Positions 26,296 through 36,697 are shown, counted from the first letter of the stretch. The stretch: 64,000 nucleotides of DNA from CAZBWP01 sp964630265 (GCA_964630265.1 CAZVRW010000004.1:18266-82265); one strand, 5' to 3'. The notes: a model not told the origin generated them from the letters alone. Program-made: numbers and translations.

Positions 26296-28620
26296 ATGAC
26301 GACGGTGATCGGCCTGGTCGGCAACCCGAACTGTGGCAAGACGACGCTGTTCAACGCCTTGACCGGAGGCCGCCAGACCGTCGGCAATTGGCCGGGTGTG
26401 ACCGTCGAGCGGAAGGAGGGACAAATCCGGCACCACGGGGCGACCATCCAGGTGGTCGATCTGCCGGGGATCTACGCGCTCACCAGCCCCGATGGCGACA
26501 GCGCCGTCGACGAGCGGGTCGCCCAGACCTTCCTGACCTCGGCGGCGCCGCAGCTCATCGTCAACATCGTCGATGCCGCCAATCTGGAGCGCAACCTTTA
26601 CCTGACGGCGCAGCTGCTGGAGATGCGGCTGCCCATGATCGTCGCCTTGAACATGGTCGACGTGGCGAAAACCCGGCAGATGCGGATCGATGTGGACGCC
26701 CTGGCGCGTCGTCTCGGCTGTCCGGTGGTGCCAGTCGTCGCCACCCGGAAGACGGGATTGGAAGCCCTGAAGGCGGAGATCGTCGAGGCCGTGGCGCGGC
26801 CGACCGTCTCCCCCGTCACGCTGCGCTATCCTGCCGCGGTCGAGGATGCGGTGCGCGAGCTGACGTCGGTGCTCGGCGGCACCGACGGTGAGCGCTGGCG
26901 CGCAGTGCGGCTGCTGGAGGGCGACGGCGCGGCGCTGCGCCTGGCACCGCACGGCGCCGCCGCCGCCGTCGCCGCGCTGCGGGCTCGGGTCGAGGAGCAG
27001 GCCGGCGATGAGCCGGATATCCTGATCGCTGCCGGCCGGTACGCGTGGGTCCATGGCGTGGTCGGCGACGTCTTGACCCGCACCAGCGAACTCGGACGCA
27101 CGCTGTCGGACCGGATCGACCGGATCGTGCTCAATCGGGTGCTCGGCATCCCGATCTTCTTCGCGATCATGTACGCCATGTTCGTCTTCACCATCAACAT
27201 CGGCGGGGCGTTCATCGACGCCTTCGACATTCTGTTCGGTACGGTGTTCGTCGACGGGCTCGGCCGCGCCATGGCGGCGATGGGCAGCCCCGACTGGTTG
27301 ACGACCCTGGTTGCCGGTGGTGTGGGCGGCGGCATTCAGACGGTCGCGACCTTCGTCCCCGTCATCGGCTGCCTGTTCCTGTTTCTCTCGGTCCTGGAGG
27401 ATTCCGGATACATGGCGCGGGCGGCGTTCGTCATGGACCGCTGCATGCGCGGCATCGGCCTGCCGGGCAAGTCCTTCGTGCCGCTGATCGTCGGTTTCGG
27501 CTGCAATGTCCCGGCGATCATGGCGACGCGCACGCTGGAGACCCAGCGCGACCGGACGATGACGATCATGATGGCGCCGTTCATGTCCTGCGGTGCCCGG
27601 CTGCCGGTCTATGCCTTGTTCGCGGCGGCCTTCTTCCCCATCGGCGGTCAGAATCTGGTGTTCCTGCTCTACCTGATCGGCATCGCCGTGGCGGTGCTGA
27701 CCGGTCTCGCCCTGAAGGAAACCCTGCTCAAGGGCGAAACCGCGCCGTTCATCATGGAGCTGCCACCGTATCACCTGCCGCGCATCGGTGGCGTCATGTT
27801 GCGGGCCTGGGATCGCCTGAAGACCTTCATCATGCGGGCCGGCAAGGTCATCGTCGCCGTGGTCGTCGTCATCACCTTCCTCAATTCCTGGGGAACCGAC
27901 GGCAGCTTCGGCAACGAGGACACCGAAAACTCGGCGCTGGCGTCCATCGGCCGCGCCATGGTGCCGGTGTTCGAACCGATGGGACTCACCGAGGACAACT
28001 GGCCGGCCACGGTGGGCATCTTCACCGGACTGCTCGCCAAGGAGGCGGTGGTGGGAACCCTGGATGCGCTCTATTCGGCGCTCGCCGAAAGCGACGCGGG
28101 CGCGCCCGACGCGGCCGAAGCCGATCCGGGCTTCGATTTCTGGAACGGCGTCGGCGAGGCGTTCGCCTCCATCCCCGCCAATCTCGCCGACGCCATGGGC
28201 TCCCTGGCCGATCCGCTGGGGCTGAACATCGGCGACGTCAGCTCGATCGATGCCGCGGCCGAAGCGCAGGCGGTGGCAACCGGGACATACACCGCCATGG
28301 CGGCACGGTTCGACGGCGCGGTCGGCGCCTTCGCCTATCTGCTGCTGGTGCTGCTTTACATGCCGTGTGTTGCCGCCGTCGGCGCCGTCTATCGCGAAAC
28401 CAACCTCAATTGGACCCTGTTCGTCTGCGGCTGGACGACCCTGGTCGGCTACGCAGCGTCGGTGCTCTTCTATCAGGTGGCGATATTCGCGCGGCAGCCC
28501 ATGACCTCCGCCCTGTGGATCGCCGGCATGCTGGCACTCCTCGCCGGCGCGGTCGCGACGATGCGCCATGTCGGCCGGCGCGAGGCGGCGCCACGTCCGG
28601 TGATCGTGCCGGGAACGTGA
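26296..28620 (+). CDS. feoB: Ferrous iron transporter FeoB
   Basis: This 774-residue inner-membrane Fe(II) transporter has an N-terminal G domain. G1 GNPNCGKTT is at residues 9-17, G2 lies at GNWPGVTVE, G3 is DLPGIYAL and G4-like is LNMVDVAKT. A helical regulator domain to about residue 270 precedes the membrane part. Gate motifs with cysteine are present: LIVGFGCNVPAIMATRTLE and MMAPFMSCGARLPVYALF. ATG 26296 has GGGGAGG about 9 bases upstream. Expression is probably iron- and oxygen-controlled from the upstream intergenic region. Confidence 0.96.
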   Translation: MTTVIGLVGNPNCGKTTLFNALTGGRQTVGNWPGVTVERKEGQIRHHGATIQVVDLPGIYALTSPDGDSAVDERVAQTFLTSAAPQLIVNIVDAANLERNLYLTAQLLEMRLPMIVALNMVDVAKTRQMRIDVDALARRLGCPVVPVVATRKTGLEALKAEIVEAVARPTVSPVTLRYPAAVEDAVRELTSVLGGTDGERWRAVRLLEGDGAALRLAPHGAAAAVAALRARVEEQAGDEPDILIAAGRYAWVHGVVGDVLTRTSELGRTLSDRIDRIVLNRVLGIPIFFAIMYAMFVFTINIGGAFIDAFDILFGTVFVDGLGRAMAAMGSPDWLTTLVAGGVGGGIQTVATFVPVIGCLFLFLSVLEDSGYMARAAFVMDRCMRGIGLPGKSFVPLIVGFGCNVPAIMATRTLETQRDRTMTIMMAPFMSCGARLPVYALFAAAFFPIGGQNLVFLLYLIGIAVAVLTGLALKETLLKGETAPFIMELPPYHLPRIGGVMLRAWDRLKTFIMRAGKVIVAVVVVITFLNSWGTDGSFGNEDTENSALASIGRAMVPVFEPMGLTEDNWPATVGIFTGLLAKEAVVGTLDALYSALAESDAGAPDAAEADPGFDFWNGVGEAFASIPANLADAMGSLADPLGLNIGDVSSIDAAAEAQAVATGTYTAMAARFDGAVGAFAYLLLVLLYMPCVAAVGAVYRETNLNWTLFVCGWTTLVGYAASVLFYQVAIFARQPMTSALWIAGMLALLAGAVATMRHVGRREAAPRPVIVPGT

Positions 28621-28660
28621 TCGCCGTTGTGGAGGACCGGACGACGGAAGGAAGACGGCC

Positions 28661-28909
28661 ATGCTAACCGAGCTCAAGACGTTTCTCGCCGATCGACATG
28701 CCGCCTCGCTGAATGAGATGGCCTGTCACTTTGCGGTGGCGCCGGACGCGTTGCGGCCGATGCTCGACCTCTGGATTCGCAAGGGCAAGGTGCGCCGGGC
28801 TGGCGGATCGGGGTGCCAGGGCTGTGCCGGCTGCGCCGCGGCGGAGGTGGAAATCTACGAGTGGGTCAAGCCAGCCCCGGACGCTCGGGAACGGGATCGC
28901 GTTCGATGA
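28661..28909 (+). CDS. feoC: FeoC-like Fe-S winged-helix protein
   Basis: This 82-residue protein has an N-terminal winged helix (LTELKTFLADRHAASLNEMACHFAVAPDALRPMLDLWIRKGKVRR). A cysteine cluster follows at residues 52, 55 and 58 (GCQGCAGC). FeoC proteins use such a cluster as an iron-sulfur sensor that protects or regulates FeoB. It is 40 bp behind feoB with GGAAGG upstream. A fourth ligand is not evident in the cluster; Cys22 is a candidate. Confidence 0.85.
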   Translation: MLTELKTFLADRHAASLNEMACHFAVAPDALRPMLDLWIRKGKVRRAGGSGCQGCAGCAAAEVEIYEWVKPAPDARERDRVR

Positions 28910-28947
28910 AAACCATCGAACGCGCGACTCTTGCCCTCATCCCAAGG

Positions 28948-29002
28948 TTTAGAGCACGGCTGACGTGCCAAACGCGGCCGTGTAATACGATCGTGCTCTA
29001 AA
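28948..29002. repeat. Perfect 11-bp inverted repeat after feoC
   Basis: TTTAGAGCACG (28948-28958) and CGTGCTCTAAA (28992-29002) flank a 33-bp loop. It lies 38 bp after the feoC stop. No T-run follows the second arm, so a classical terminator is not clear; a transcript-processing hairpin or repeat element is equally possible. Confidence 0.6.
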
Positions 29003-29045
29003 GTGTTCGGCCGACGCCCGCCGCGGCGCGCTGTGGGAGCAGCGC

Positions 29046-29166
29046 CTAGTGGATCGGATCTGACGCTTGGTACCCAAGCGCCAGCTCGGTCGATCCACTA
29101 AGCTATTAATCTGGTGGTTCGATTCAGCCGACGGATGGGACTCATCCGTCAGCATCGAACCACTAG
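29046..29166. repeat. Four-armed palindromic element ending at the export-protein stop
   Basis: Two adjacent nested hairpins share arm sequence. Hairpin 1 has outer arms TAGTGGATCG/CGATCCACTA (29047-29056, 29091-29100) and inner arms CGCTTGG/CCAAGCG (29064-29070, 29074-29080). Hairpin 2 has outer arms TCTGGTGGTTCGAT/ATCGAACCACTAGA (29110-29123, 29154-29167; one G-T pair) and inner arms GACGGATG/CATCCGTC (29130-29137, 29143-29150). The ends CTAGTGG and CCACTAG are themselves inverted. It looks like a small non-autonomous or REP-type element, and it may also terminate both convergent genes. Confidence 0.6.
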
Positions 29167-29786
29167 AAGAAGGTCTCCGGGATGATCACGATGTCGCCCG
29201 GCAGGACGGCGACGTTGGCCGAGATTTCTCCGTCCTTCAGCAGGTCATCCAGCCGGACCCGGTACTGCTTCTGCTCGTCGCCGATGACGCGGATGAGGGT
29301 CGAGTTGTTGCCGGCGGCGAACTCGGTGAGACCGCCCACGGCGATCATCACGTCGAGCAACGTCATGTTGGCGCGATAGGGGATCGAGCGCGGCTGCTGC
29401 GCCTGCCCGACCACCCGGATGGTCTGATCGAAGACGCCGACGAAGCTGTTGACGATCACCGTGACCAGCGGGTCCTTGATGAACACCGAAAACTCGCTCT
29501 CGAGTTCGCGGCTGACTTCGCTGGGCGTCTTACCCGCCACCTCCTGGTCCTCGAGCAGCGGGATCGAGATGCGGCCATCCGGGCGCACCGTCACGCCTGT
29601 CGAGATTTCCGGATTGCGCCAGACGAACACCTCGAGGTTGTCGCCGGGGCCAATTTGGTAGTCTGGCGCCTGATGATCGAAGCCGGGCTCCGCCGGCGGC
29701 AGGCCTTCGAGATCGGAGCAGGCGGTCAGCGCGACCAGCACCGCCAGTGCGACGAAGCCACGTGCCGTGACCGGAAAGACGCGCAT
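29163..29786 (-). CDS. Polysaccharide export outer-membrane lipoprotein (XrtA-system type)
   Basis: This 207-residue Wza/BexD-family export protein has a lipoprotein signal with lipobox LTAC near residue 23. A Poly_export domain follows (YQIGPGDNLEVFVWRNPEISTGVTVRPDGRISIPLLEDQEVAG), then a SLBB-like segment (IRVVGQAQQPRSIPY to the end). Short length, without the long C-terminal part of Wza, is typical of exosortase A-type EPS loci. It follows prsR on the same strand with a 93-bp gap. Its stop TAG lies in the arm of the adjacent palindromic element. Confidence 0.9.
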   Translation of the reverse strand: MRVFPVTARGFVALAVLVALTACSDLEGLPPAEPGFDHQAPDYQIGPGDNLEVFVWRNPEISTGVTVRPDGRISIPLLEDQEVAGKTPSEVSRELESEFSVFIKDPLVTVIVNSFVGVFDQTIRVVGQAQQPRSIPYRANMTLLDVMIAVGGLTEFAAGNNSTLIRVIGDEQKQYRVRLDDLLKDGEISANVAVLPGDIVIIPETFF

Positions 29787-29879
29787 GTATGATCTCCCCT
29801 TGCTACCCCTGGCGCGACCCCGTCGCGCGAGCGGACCGTATACGTGCGCGTCGGCCAGCGCAAGCAGTGACGCGCATGA

Positions 29880-31231
<1,352 letters not shown>

Positions 31232-31235
<4 letters not shown>

Positions 31236-33319
31236 GCGACACTCCCGACGTCACTGCCGACTCCGGAGTACGCCGCCGACCGGCCCGATGGCAGGATGAT
31301 GCGCATGGTGGTGCCGGCGCCGGGGCTGCTGATCACGTCCACGTCGCCGCCGAGCTCGCGTGCGTACTGGCGGCTTTGGAACGCGCCGATCCCGAAGCCG
31401 CCGCGCTTGGTCGACCGGAACGGCTTGAACAGTTCGTTGTCGATGAACGAGCGCTCCATGCCGGCGCCATTGTCGGTGACCTCGACCACCGCGGCGCCGT
31501 CCTGCCGGCTGAGGGCGATCTTCACCCAGCCTTGGCCGCCGGTGGCATCGATGGCATTCTGGATGATGTGGGTCAGCATCGCCACCAGGCGGTCGTGGTC
31601 ACCGGGAACGAGGACATCCTCGCCGCCGTGGTCGAACTGTAGCGTCACCTCGGCCGAGCGCTTGGCGCGAACCAGTTCGCCCAGCAGCGCCTGCAACGAC
31701 ACCTGCGATTGAGGCCCCCCCTCCTGTTCGGAATGCAGGCGGTCCATCAATTGTTTCATCTTGGTGACCGCGTCGTTCATCACCGCCGACATGTCGGCGC
31801 GAAAATCCGGTTTGTCGCCGTGCTTGGCAATGTTGGCGGAAACGAGGGAAAGCTGACTCACGAGATTCTTGAGATCGTGCATGACGAAGGTTGCGCGGCG
31901 GTTAAAGCGTTCGAACTGCCGGGCTTCGGCGAGCTGACCGGCGGCTGACTGTTCCGCCAGGTAACTGGCCGACTGGCGGGCAAGAAGGCGCAGAAGATCG
32001 AAATCCTCCCAGGTCAGATGCCGTGGCGCCCGCGGTTTGGCCAACACCACAAAACCAATGATCTCCACCTTGTGCAAGAGCGGGACGACGAGCCACGCAT
32101 CCGTGATGCGCAGCAGCGTTTCCGGCAGCTGCAGGTCTTCATAGCCGGCGCCGTCGCCGGCCGCCGCGGTGATGTCGACGATCCACGCCCTGGCCTCGAC
32201 GAACCGGGTCAGCGAGGCGACCTCGTCCTCGGTCAGGCTGGTGGCGGTCATGTTCCAGGTCGATGCCAGGGCGAACCGGCCGGCCTGCCGGAGCCACAGC
32301 GCGCCCCCGACGCTTTCGACCGGCGTGGCGATCGCCTTGATCACGCGCAGGTCCAGAGGTTCCATGCCGTCGGTGTCCGACACCGTCGACATGAAGCGGA
32401 TCCACTCCTCCCGGTAGTCGTAGCGATATTGGAAGAAATGCTTGGCGACGAGAACCTTGAGGCGGGCGCGCACGGAGCCGGACGACAGGATGACCGCGAG
32501 CACGACGACGCAGCCGAACATGAACGTCGTCTGGATGACCGGCCCCCACGAGCCGCCGGCGAGGCGGATATAGAACGCCGAGGCCGCCATGAGCAGGAGA
32601 TAGAGGCCGCTCGCGATCAACGCCGTCGAAAACACAGCCGACTTCTGTGACAGCGCGATGCGCGGCGACCACGCGTCGCGACGCAGGGTCGACACGATCA
32701 ACAGCGGTACCACCAGCCCGTGGACAGCACCACGCGCGATGGCGAGACTGGGATTGGGATCGAGGAACAGCAGCGCGTCGGCGTAGAAGAACAGCTCGTA
32801 GGTCAGGATGCCGCCGAGGCCGATGCACAAATACTTGATGCTCCAGCGCTGCTCCTCGTTGGAATTGCGCACCAGGTTTTCGATCAGCGCGAAGCCGATC
32901 ACCACCATGGTTAGACGCAGCGCATACTGGACCGGGGCCAGCAGCGGCTCCGGCACTGGCCGCAGCGCTTCGAAGAGCAGCGCCAGCGCCAGCGCCGCCA
33001 ACGCCCCCCAGAGGGTGCGGTCGGGCGGCCGGGGGCGCTGCTCGTCGGCGGGCAGCGTTAGCACCATGTAGAGGAACAATAGCCAGGCACCGGTTCGCGC
33101 CTGTTCGAGAACGCCGGTCAGAATGGCGAGATCGCGTCCGGTCGCGTAGTGGACGACGTTGACACCGCACCATGCCGCGGTGAGCAGGCTGGCCAGCACC
33201 ATGACCATGGTGGCCGAGCGCTGGCGCTTGCCGATGCTGACGATCAGGCCGAGCGTCAGGAACGCAACGGCACCGATCGAAAAACTGATGACCCCGATGT
33301 CGGATAGGGACGGCGTCAC
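31232..33319 (-). CDS. prsK: Membrane histidine kinase PrsK type
   Basis: This 695-residue kinase has about eight membrane helices in residues 10-280 and a GAF-like sensor domain at about 300-430. A dimerisation helix carries the phospho-acceptor His481 in FVMHDLKNLVSQLSL. A C-terminal HATPase domain follows (TDNGAGM, GGFGIGAFQSR). The HDLKN box and multi-helix N-terminus fit the PEP-CTERM system kinase PrsK. It overlaps prsR by four bases, so the pair is co-translated. The GTG start at 33319 has only a distant GGAGA; other starts are possible. Confidence 0.9.
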
Positions 33320-33543
33320 GATCGCTTATCGATCTCCGGTTGCGAGGGAGTCGGCGCCGGTGCCTGCGGGCGACAAGACGCGACGAGACTATACTCGTAT
33401 TGCCCGGCACGATACATCCGATAGGAGTCCTGGTCGCGGCGCGCGCGGCGCCGAAGGGGCTCCGGGAAAAGCCGTTTCCCGACGATCCTGCCCCAAAGCG
33501 GGGCTGTATGTTGAGCAGCTTTCTTGCTATCTACCCGTTCGTT

Positions 33544-33579
33544 TTGGTAAACGATACCGAATTGGTAAACGATAGCGAA
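33544..33579. repeat. 18-bp tandem direct repeat
   Basis: TTGGTAAACGATACCGAA at 33544-33561 is followed directly by TTGGTAAACGATAGCGAA at 33562-33579, with one mismatch. It is AT-richer than the surroundings. An 18-bp period puts both copies on nearly the same DNA face, as for paired activator sites. Confidence 0.85.
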
Positions 33580-33602
33580 GCGTACCTGCCGTTGTGTCCA
33601 TC

Positions 33603-33650
33603 CTTGGGGCGGCGGACGCCCCGAACCTTGGGGCGGCGGACGCCCCGAAC
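33603..33650. repeat. 24-bp perfect tandem repeat, each unit a hairpin
   Basis: Two identical 24-bp units abut at 33603-33626 and 33627-33650. Each starts CTTG and contains GGGGCG-gcgga-CGCCCC, a six-pair stem with a five-base loop, and ends GAAC. The repeat lies 23 bp after the 18-bp repeat. Confidence 0.85.
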
Positions 33651-33720
33651 AACGGCACCGAGAGAGCGCAGATCAACGGTGCGATCACAGCGCCGGGCAA
33701 ACATCCGACAAGGGTTAAAG

Positions 33721-33736
33721 GCGGAAGGTCCGTTGC
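33721..33736 (+). promoter_or_regulatory. Possible sigma-54 (-24/-12) promoter
   Basis: CGGAAGGTCCGTTGC (33722-33736) has the required GG-N10-GC spacing and a TTGC -12 element; the -24 half matches the TGGCACG consensus poorly. It lies about 145 bp before the chain-length determinant, in the only locus here with a sigma-54 activator (PrsR). Weak on sequence alone. Confidence 0.3.
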
Positions 33737-33879
33737 GAGGGCCGTAAGGGGTTGTTAAGAGCAGGTCCTCCATCCTGGATTCGGGTTTGCCATTGCTGGG
33801 TGCAGCGGATCAGCCCTGAATGATGTCGTTGAAAACGCTGCGACACTGCTAACGCTTCAGCCGGTTGGAAGTTCATGCG

Positions 33880-35589
33880 ATGGACAAGCAGATAGCCGAG
33901 ATCCTGGTTTACCTGAACGCCATGTGGCGTCGGCGTTGGCTGGCCCTCTCCGTTGCCGCGACCACATGCCTCGCCGGCTGGCTGGCGGTGTCGTTGGTCC
34001 CGGACACCTTCACCTCGTCCGCGCGCATCTATGTCGACACCGAAACCGTGCTCAGGCCCCTGCTGAAAGACATCGCCGTCGACGACAATTTCCAGGGCGA
34101 GATCCGGATCATGCAGCAGACGCTGCTGTCTCGGCCGAACCTGGCACAGGTGGCGCGCGCCACCGATCTCGACCTGACGGTCTCGGGGCCCGGTGAGATG
34201 GAGGCGTTGCTCGAAAGCTTGGCCGAGCGGACGGAGATCGAATCCAATTGTCAAGGCGCCGGTCCGGCAATGGCGGCCCGGTTGGCGCAATGCAACCTGT
34301 TTGCCATCAGCTTCAGCGACTCCGATCCCCGGCGCGCGAAGACGGCGGTACAGGCCCTTCTCAACATCTTCATGGAATCCCGGCTTGGCGAGAGCCGGAG
34401 CCAGATGGACAGCGCGCGGCGGTTCCTCGACGACCAGATCCGCGGCTATCAGAACCAGCTCGAACAGGCGGAAAAGCGCCTCGCCAATTTCAAGCAGGAA
34501 AATCTGCTGACGAACCCCGGTCCGCGCGGCTTCGAGCAGCGGCTGGAGGAACTCAAGGAATCCCACGCCGCCCTGGTCGGCGCCCTGGAGGACGCCAAGA
34601 CCGAACGGGGTGTTCTGCTCGAGCAATTGCAGAGCATTCCGCCGGTCATCGCCACGTCGGCGAACGCCGGTTTCGGCAGCGGACCGCCCTCGGACTACGC
34701 CATCCGGATCATCCAGTTGCAGGCGCAACTCGATGAAATGTTGACCAAGTACACGGCGAAACACCCGGATGTCGCCGCCGTGCAACGCCGGATCGCAACA
34801 TTGAAGGCCGAGGAGGAACGCGAGATCAAGGCGATGTTGGCGATGGCCGACTCGCTTCCGGACGAGGAGCCCGTGGATGCCGCAGCGCCTACCTATGGCG
34901 CGCCGAACCCGGCCTATTCGGAACTGCGTCTGATCGTCGCCGAGAAGGAAGCGGATGTCGCACGCCTCGAGGATCAGGTGGCGCGCGCTCTGGCGAACCT
35001 GAAGAAGCTCGAGGGCATGGCCCTCGAGGTGCCGGTGATGGAAGCGGAATTGGCCCGGCTGACCCGCGACTATGACGTCACGAAGCGGCAGTACGAGGTG
35101 CTGCTGGAACGCCGGGAATCGGCGAAGATCGCCCGCGATCGCGAAGCCAGCGGCGACAAGGTGCAGTTCCGGGTGATCGAGCCGCCGGAAGCGCCGGTCC
35201 GGCCGAGTGGTCCCAACCGGGCGCTGCTGCTCAGCGCCGTCGTGCCCGTCGGCATTGGCGCCGGGGCGGCGCTGGCGCTGGTGCTCGCCATCCTCAGTCG
35301 CACGTTCATCGATCCCCGCCGTCTCGGCGAGGATCTGGCCCTGCCGGTGCTCGGTTCGGTGTCGGAGATCAGCCGACCCGGTGATCAGCGGAAGGCGTGG
35401 ATCAACATTGCCCTGTTCGTGTTGGCGGTCTCGGCCATGCTCGCCTTCTACGCGCTGTTGATGCTGATCGAGAACAAGATCGGGCTTGGTCGGGTGGCCC
35501 AGGCCGCGGTACAGACCACCTCCTTCGGCGAACTGGTCACTCTCCTCAAAACAGCCGTGTCCCGATCGTTCGAGATGTTGGGCGAGTAG
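33880..35589 (+). CDS. XrtA-system polysaccharide chain-length determinant
   Basis: This 569-residue Wzz-type inner-membrane protein has a first membrane helix at about residues 15-40 (RRRWLALSVAATTCLAGWLAVSLVP). A Wzz domain follows (SARIYVDTETVLRPLLKDIAV) and then long coiled coils in residues 170-440. A second helix near 455-475 is followed by a further hydrophobic stretch near 510-535. Long periplasmic coils with C-terminal helices and no kinase domain are typical of exosortase A-type loci. I chose ATG 33880 (MDKQIAEILVYLNAMW); the frame also opens at TTG 33865. The autokinase gene follows 40 bp later. Confidence 0.9.
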   Translation: MDKQIAEILVYLNAMWRRRWLALSVAATTCLAGWLAVSLVPDTFTSSARIYVDTETVLRPLLKDIAVDDNFQGEIRIMQQTLLSRPNLAQVARATDLDLTVSGPGEMEALLESLAERTEIESNCQGAGPAMAARLAQCNLFAISFSDSDPRRAKTAVQALLNIFMESRLGESRSQMDSARRFLDDQIRGYQNQLEQAEKRLANFKQENLLTNPGPRGFEQRLEELKESHAALVGALEDAKTERGVLLEQLQSIPPVIATSANAGFGSGPPSDYAIRIIQLQAQLDEMLTKYTAKHPDVAAVQRRIATLKAEEEREIKAMLAMADSLPDEEPVDAAAPTYGAPNPAYSELRLIVAEKEADVARLEDQVARALANLKKLEGMALEVPVMEAELARLTRDYDVTKRQYEVLLERRESAKIARDREASGDKVQFRVIEPPEAPVRPSGPNRALLLSAVVPVGIGAGAALALVLAILSRTFIDPRRLGEDLALPVLGSVSEISRPGDQRKAWINIALFVLAVSAMLAFYALLMLIENKIGLGRVAQAAVQTTSFGELVTLLKTAVSRSFEMLGE

Positions 35590-35629
35590 GCCGACGCGCT
35601 GACCCGAGTGGGCGAAGAAAGGACGGATC

Positions 35630-36697
35630 ATGGAAGGCAGCAGCAGGGGTCTCGAGCCAAAGGCCGGGTCCAAACGGCGGTCGCTGGTTGAACGGGCGGC
35701 CGGGAAACTGAACGAACCTGCGGGTCTCCAGCCGGCGCCGATCGCCGGGGCGGTCGACGCCGCGACCGTCGCCGCGCCACCCCCATCGCCGCCGCGCCTG
35801 TCGCCAGCATGGCCGGCTGCCGATGCCGTGAAGGATGCACCGCCGCGTTCCGCGGCGCCCGAAGCGATGCCGCGCCCCGCGGCGCCCGAAGCGATGCCGC
35901 GCCCCGCGGCGCCCGAAGCCACTCCGGCTCCGCGCCCGACCAGCCGCGTCATTTCGCTGGACTTCGATCGGCTCAACGAAGCCGGGATCCTGACGCCGAA
36001 CACGCTGCGCAGCCGCACCACCGAGGAGTTCCGCTTGATCAAGCGCGGCGTGCTCGCCAAGCGCTTTCAGGAGGACCGCCCCAACTCCAACCTGATTCTG
36101 GTCACCAGCGCCGTGCCGTCGGAGGGCAAAACCTTCGTCAGCCTCAATCTGGCCATGAGCATCGCCTTCGAACGCGATTTGCGGGTCCTGCTCATCGACG
36201 CGGACCTCTCGCGGCCGTCGATCCCACGGGTGCTCGGGATCGAGGTGGATCGCGGCATGGTCGATGTCTTGACCGGCAAGGCCGCGGACATGTCCGACGT
36301 GCTGCTGCGGACCAATATTGACGGCTTCTCCTTCCTGCCGTCGGGGCGCCAACATCATCTGAGCACGGAGCTTCTGGCCAGCCAGCGCATGGCGAGCTTC
36401 GTCGAGGAGATCGCCAAGCGCTATGCCGACCGCATCGTCATCTTCGACTCGCCGCCGGTCCTCGCCACCAGCGAGCCGTCGGCGCTGGCCCAGCATGTCG
36501 GCCAGATCGTCTTCGTCGTCCGCGCCGAGCAGACCAGCCGGACGGCGGTGAAGACGGCCATGGACATCCTAGGGACGTGTTCGAAGAAGACCGAGTTGGT
36601 GCTCAACGCCGCCAAGCCGCAGTTCGGCGCCGCGAGCTTCGGCTACTATAACTACAAGGGCTATTACGACCAGAACACGCCGACCGACGCCGGCTGA
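35630..36697 (+). CDS. XrtA-associated tyrosine autokinase
   Basis: This 355-residue bacterial tyrosine kinase (CpsD/BY-kinase) acts with the chain-length determinant to control polymerisation. Residues 50-105 are Pro/Ala-rich with a repeated AAPEAMPRP. Kinase motifs are Walker A SAVPSEGKT, Walker A' VLLIDADLSRPSIP and Walker B IVIFDSPP. The C-terminus has a tyrosine cluster (YYNYKGYYD) that would be the autophosphorylation site. AAAGGA lies 7 bases before the ATG. The exosortase, PEP-CTERM proteins and glycosyltransferases of such loci are not in the window. Confidence 0.92.
   Translation: MEGSSRGLEPKAGSKRRSLVERAAGKLNEPAGLQPAPIAGAVDAATVAAPPPSPPRLSPAWPAADAVKDAPPRSAAPEAMPRPAAPEAMPRPAAPEATPAPRPTSRVISLDFDRLNEAGILTPNTLRSRTTEEFRLIKRGVLAKRFQEDRPNSNLILVTSAVPSEGKTFVSLNLAMSIAFERDLRVLLIDADLSRPSIPRVLGIEVDRGMVDVLTGKAADMSDVLLRTNIDGFSFLPSGRQHHLSTELLASQRMASFVEEIAKRYADRIVIFDSPPVLATSEPSALAQHVGQIVFVVRAEQTSRTAVKTAMDILGTCSKKTELVLNAAKPQFGAASFGYYNYKGYYDQNTPTDAG
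35859..35925. repeat. 27-bp coding tandem repeat in autokinase linker
   Basis: Two nearly identical 27-bp units plus a third partial one encode AAPEAMPRP, AAPEAMPRP, AAPEATPAP. It lengthens the linker between N-terminus and kinase domain and is likely to vary in copy number. Confidence 0.8.

Larger units (their letters stand above)
33320..33879. promoter_or_regulatory. Divergent control region of the exopolysaccharide locus
   Basis: This 560-bp region has no convincing gene and lies between divergent prsK and the chain-length determinant. It contains two tandem repeats (33544-33579 and 33603-33650), the second made of hairpins, and a possible sigma-54 site at 33723-33736. It should hold the start sites of both transcripts. 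Confidence 0.5.

Noticed and set aside
33340..33747. 135-residue plus-strand ORF in the EPS control region
   Set aside because: It translates the tandem repeats into LGRRTPRT copies, has no ribosome site and shows no family resemblance.
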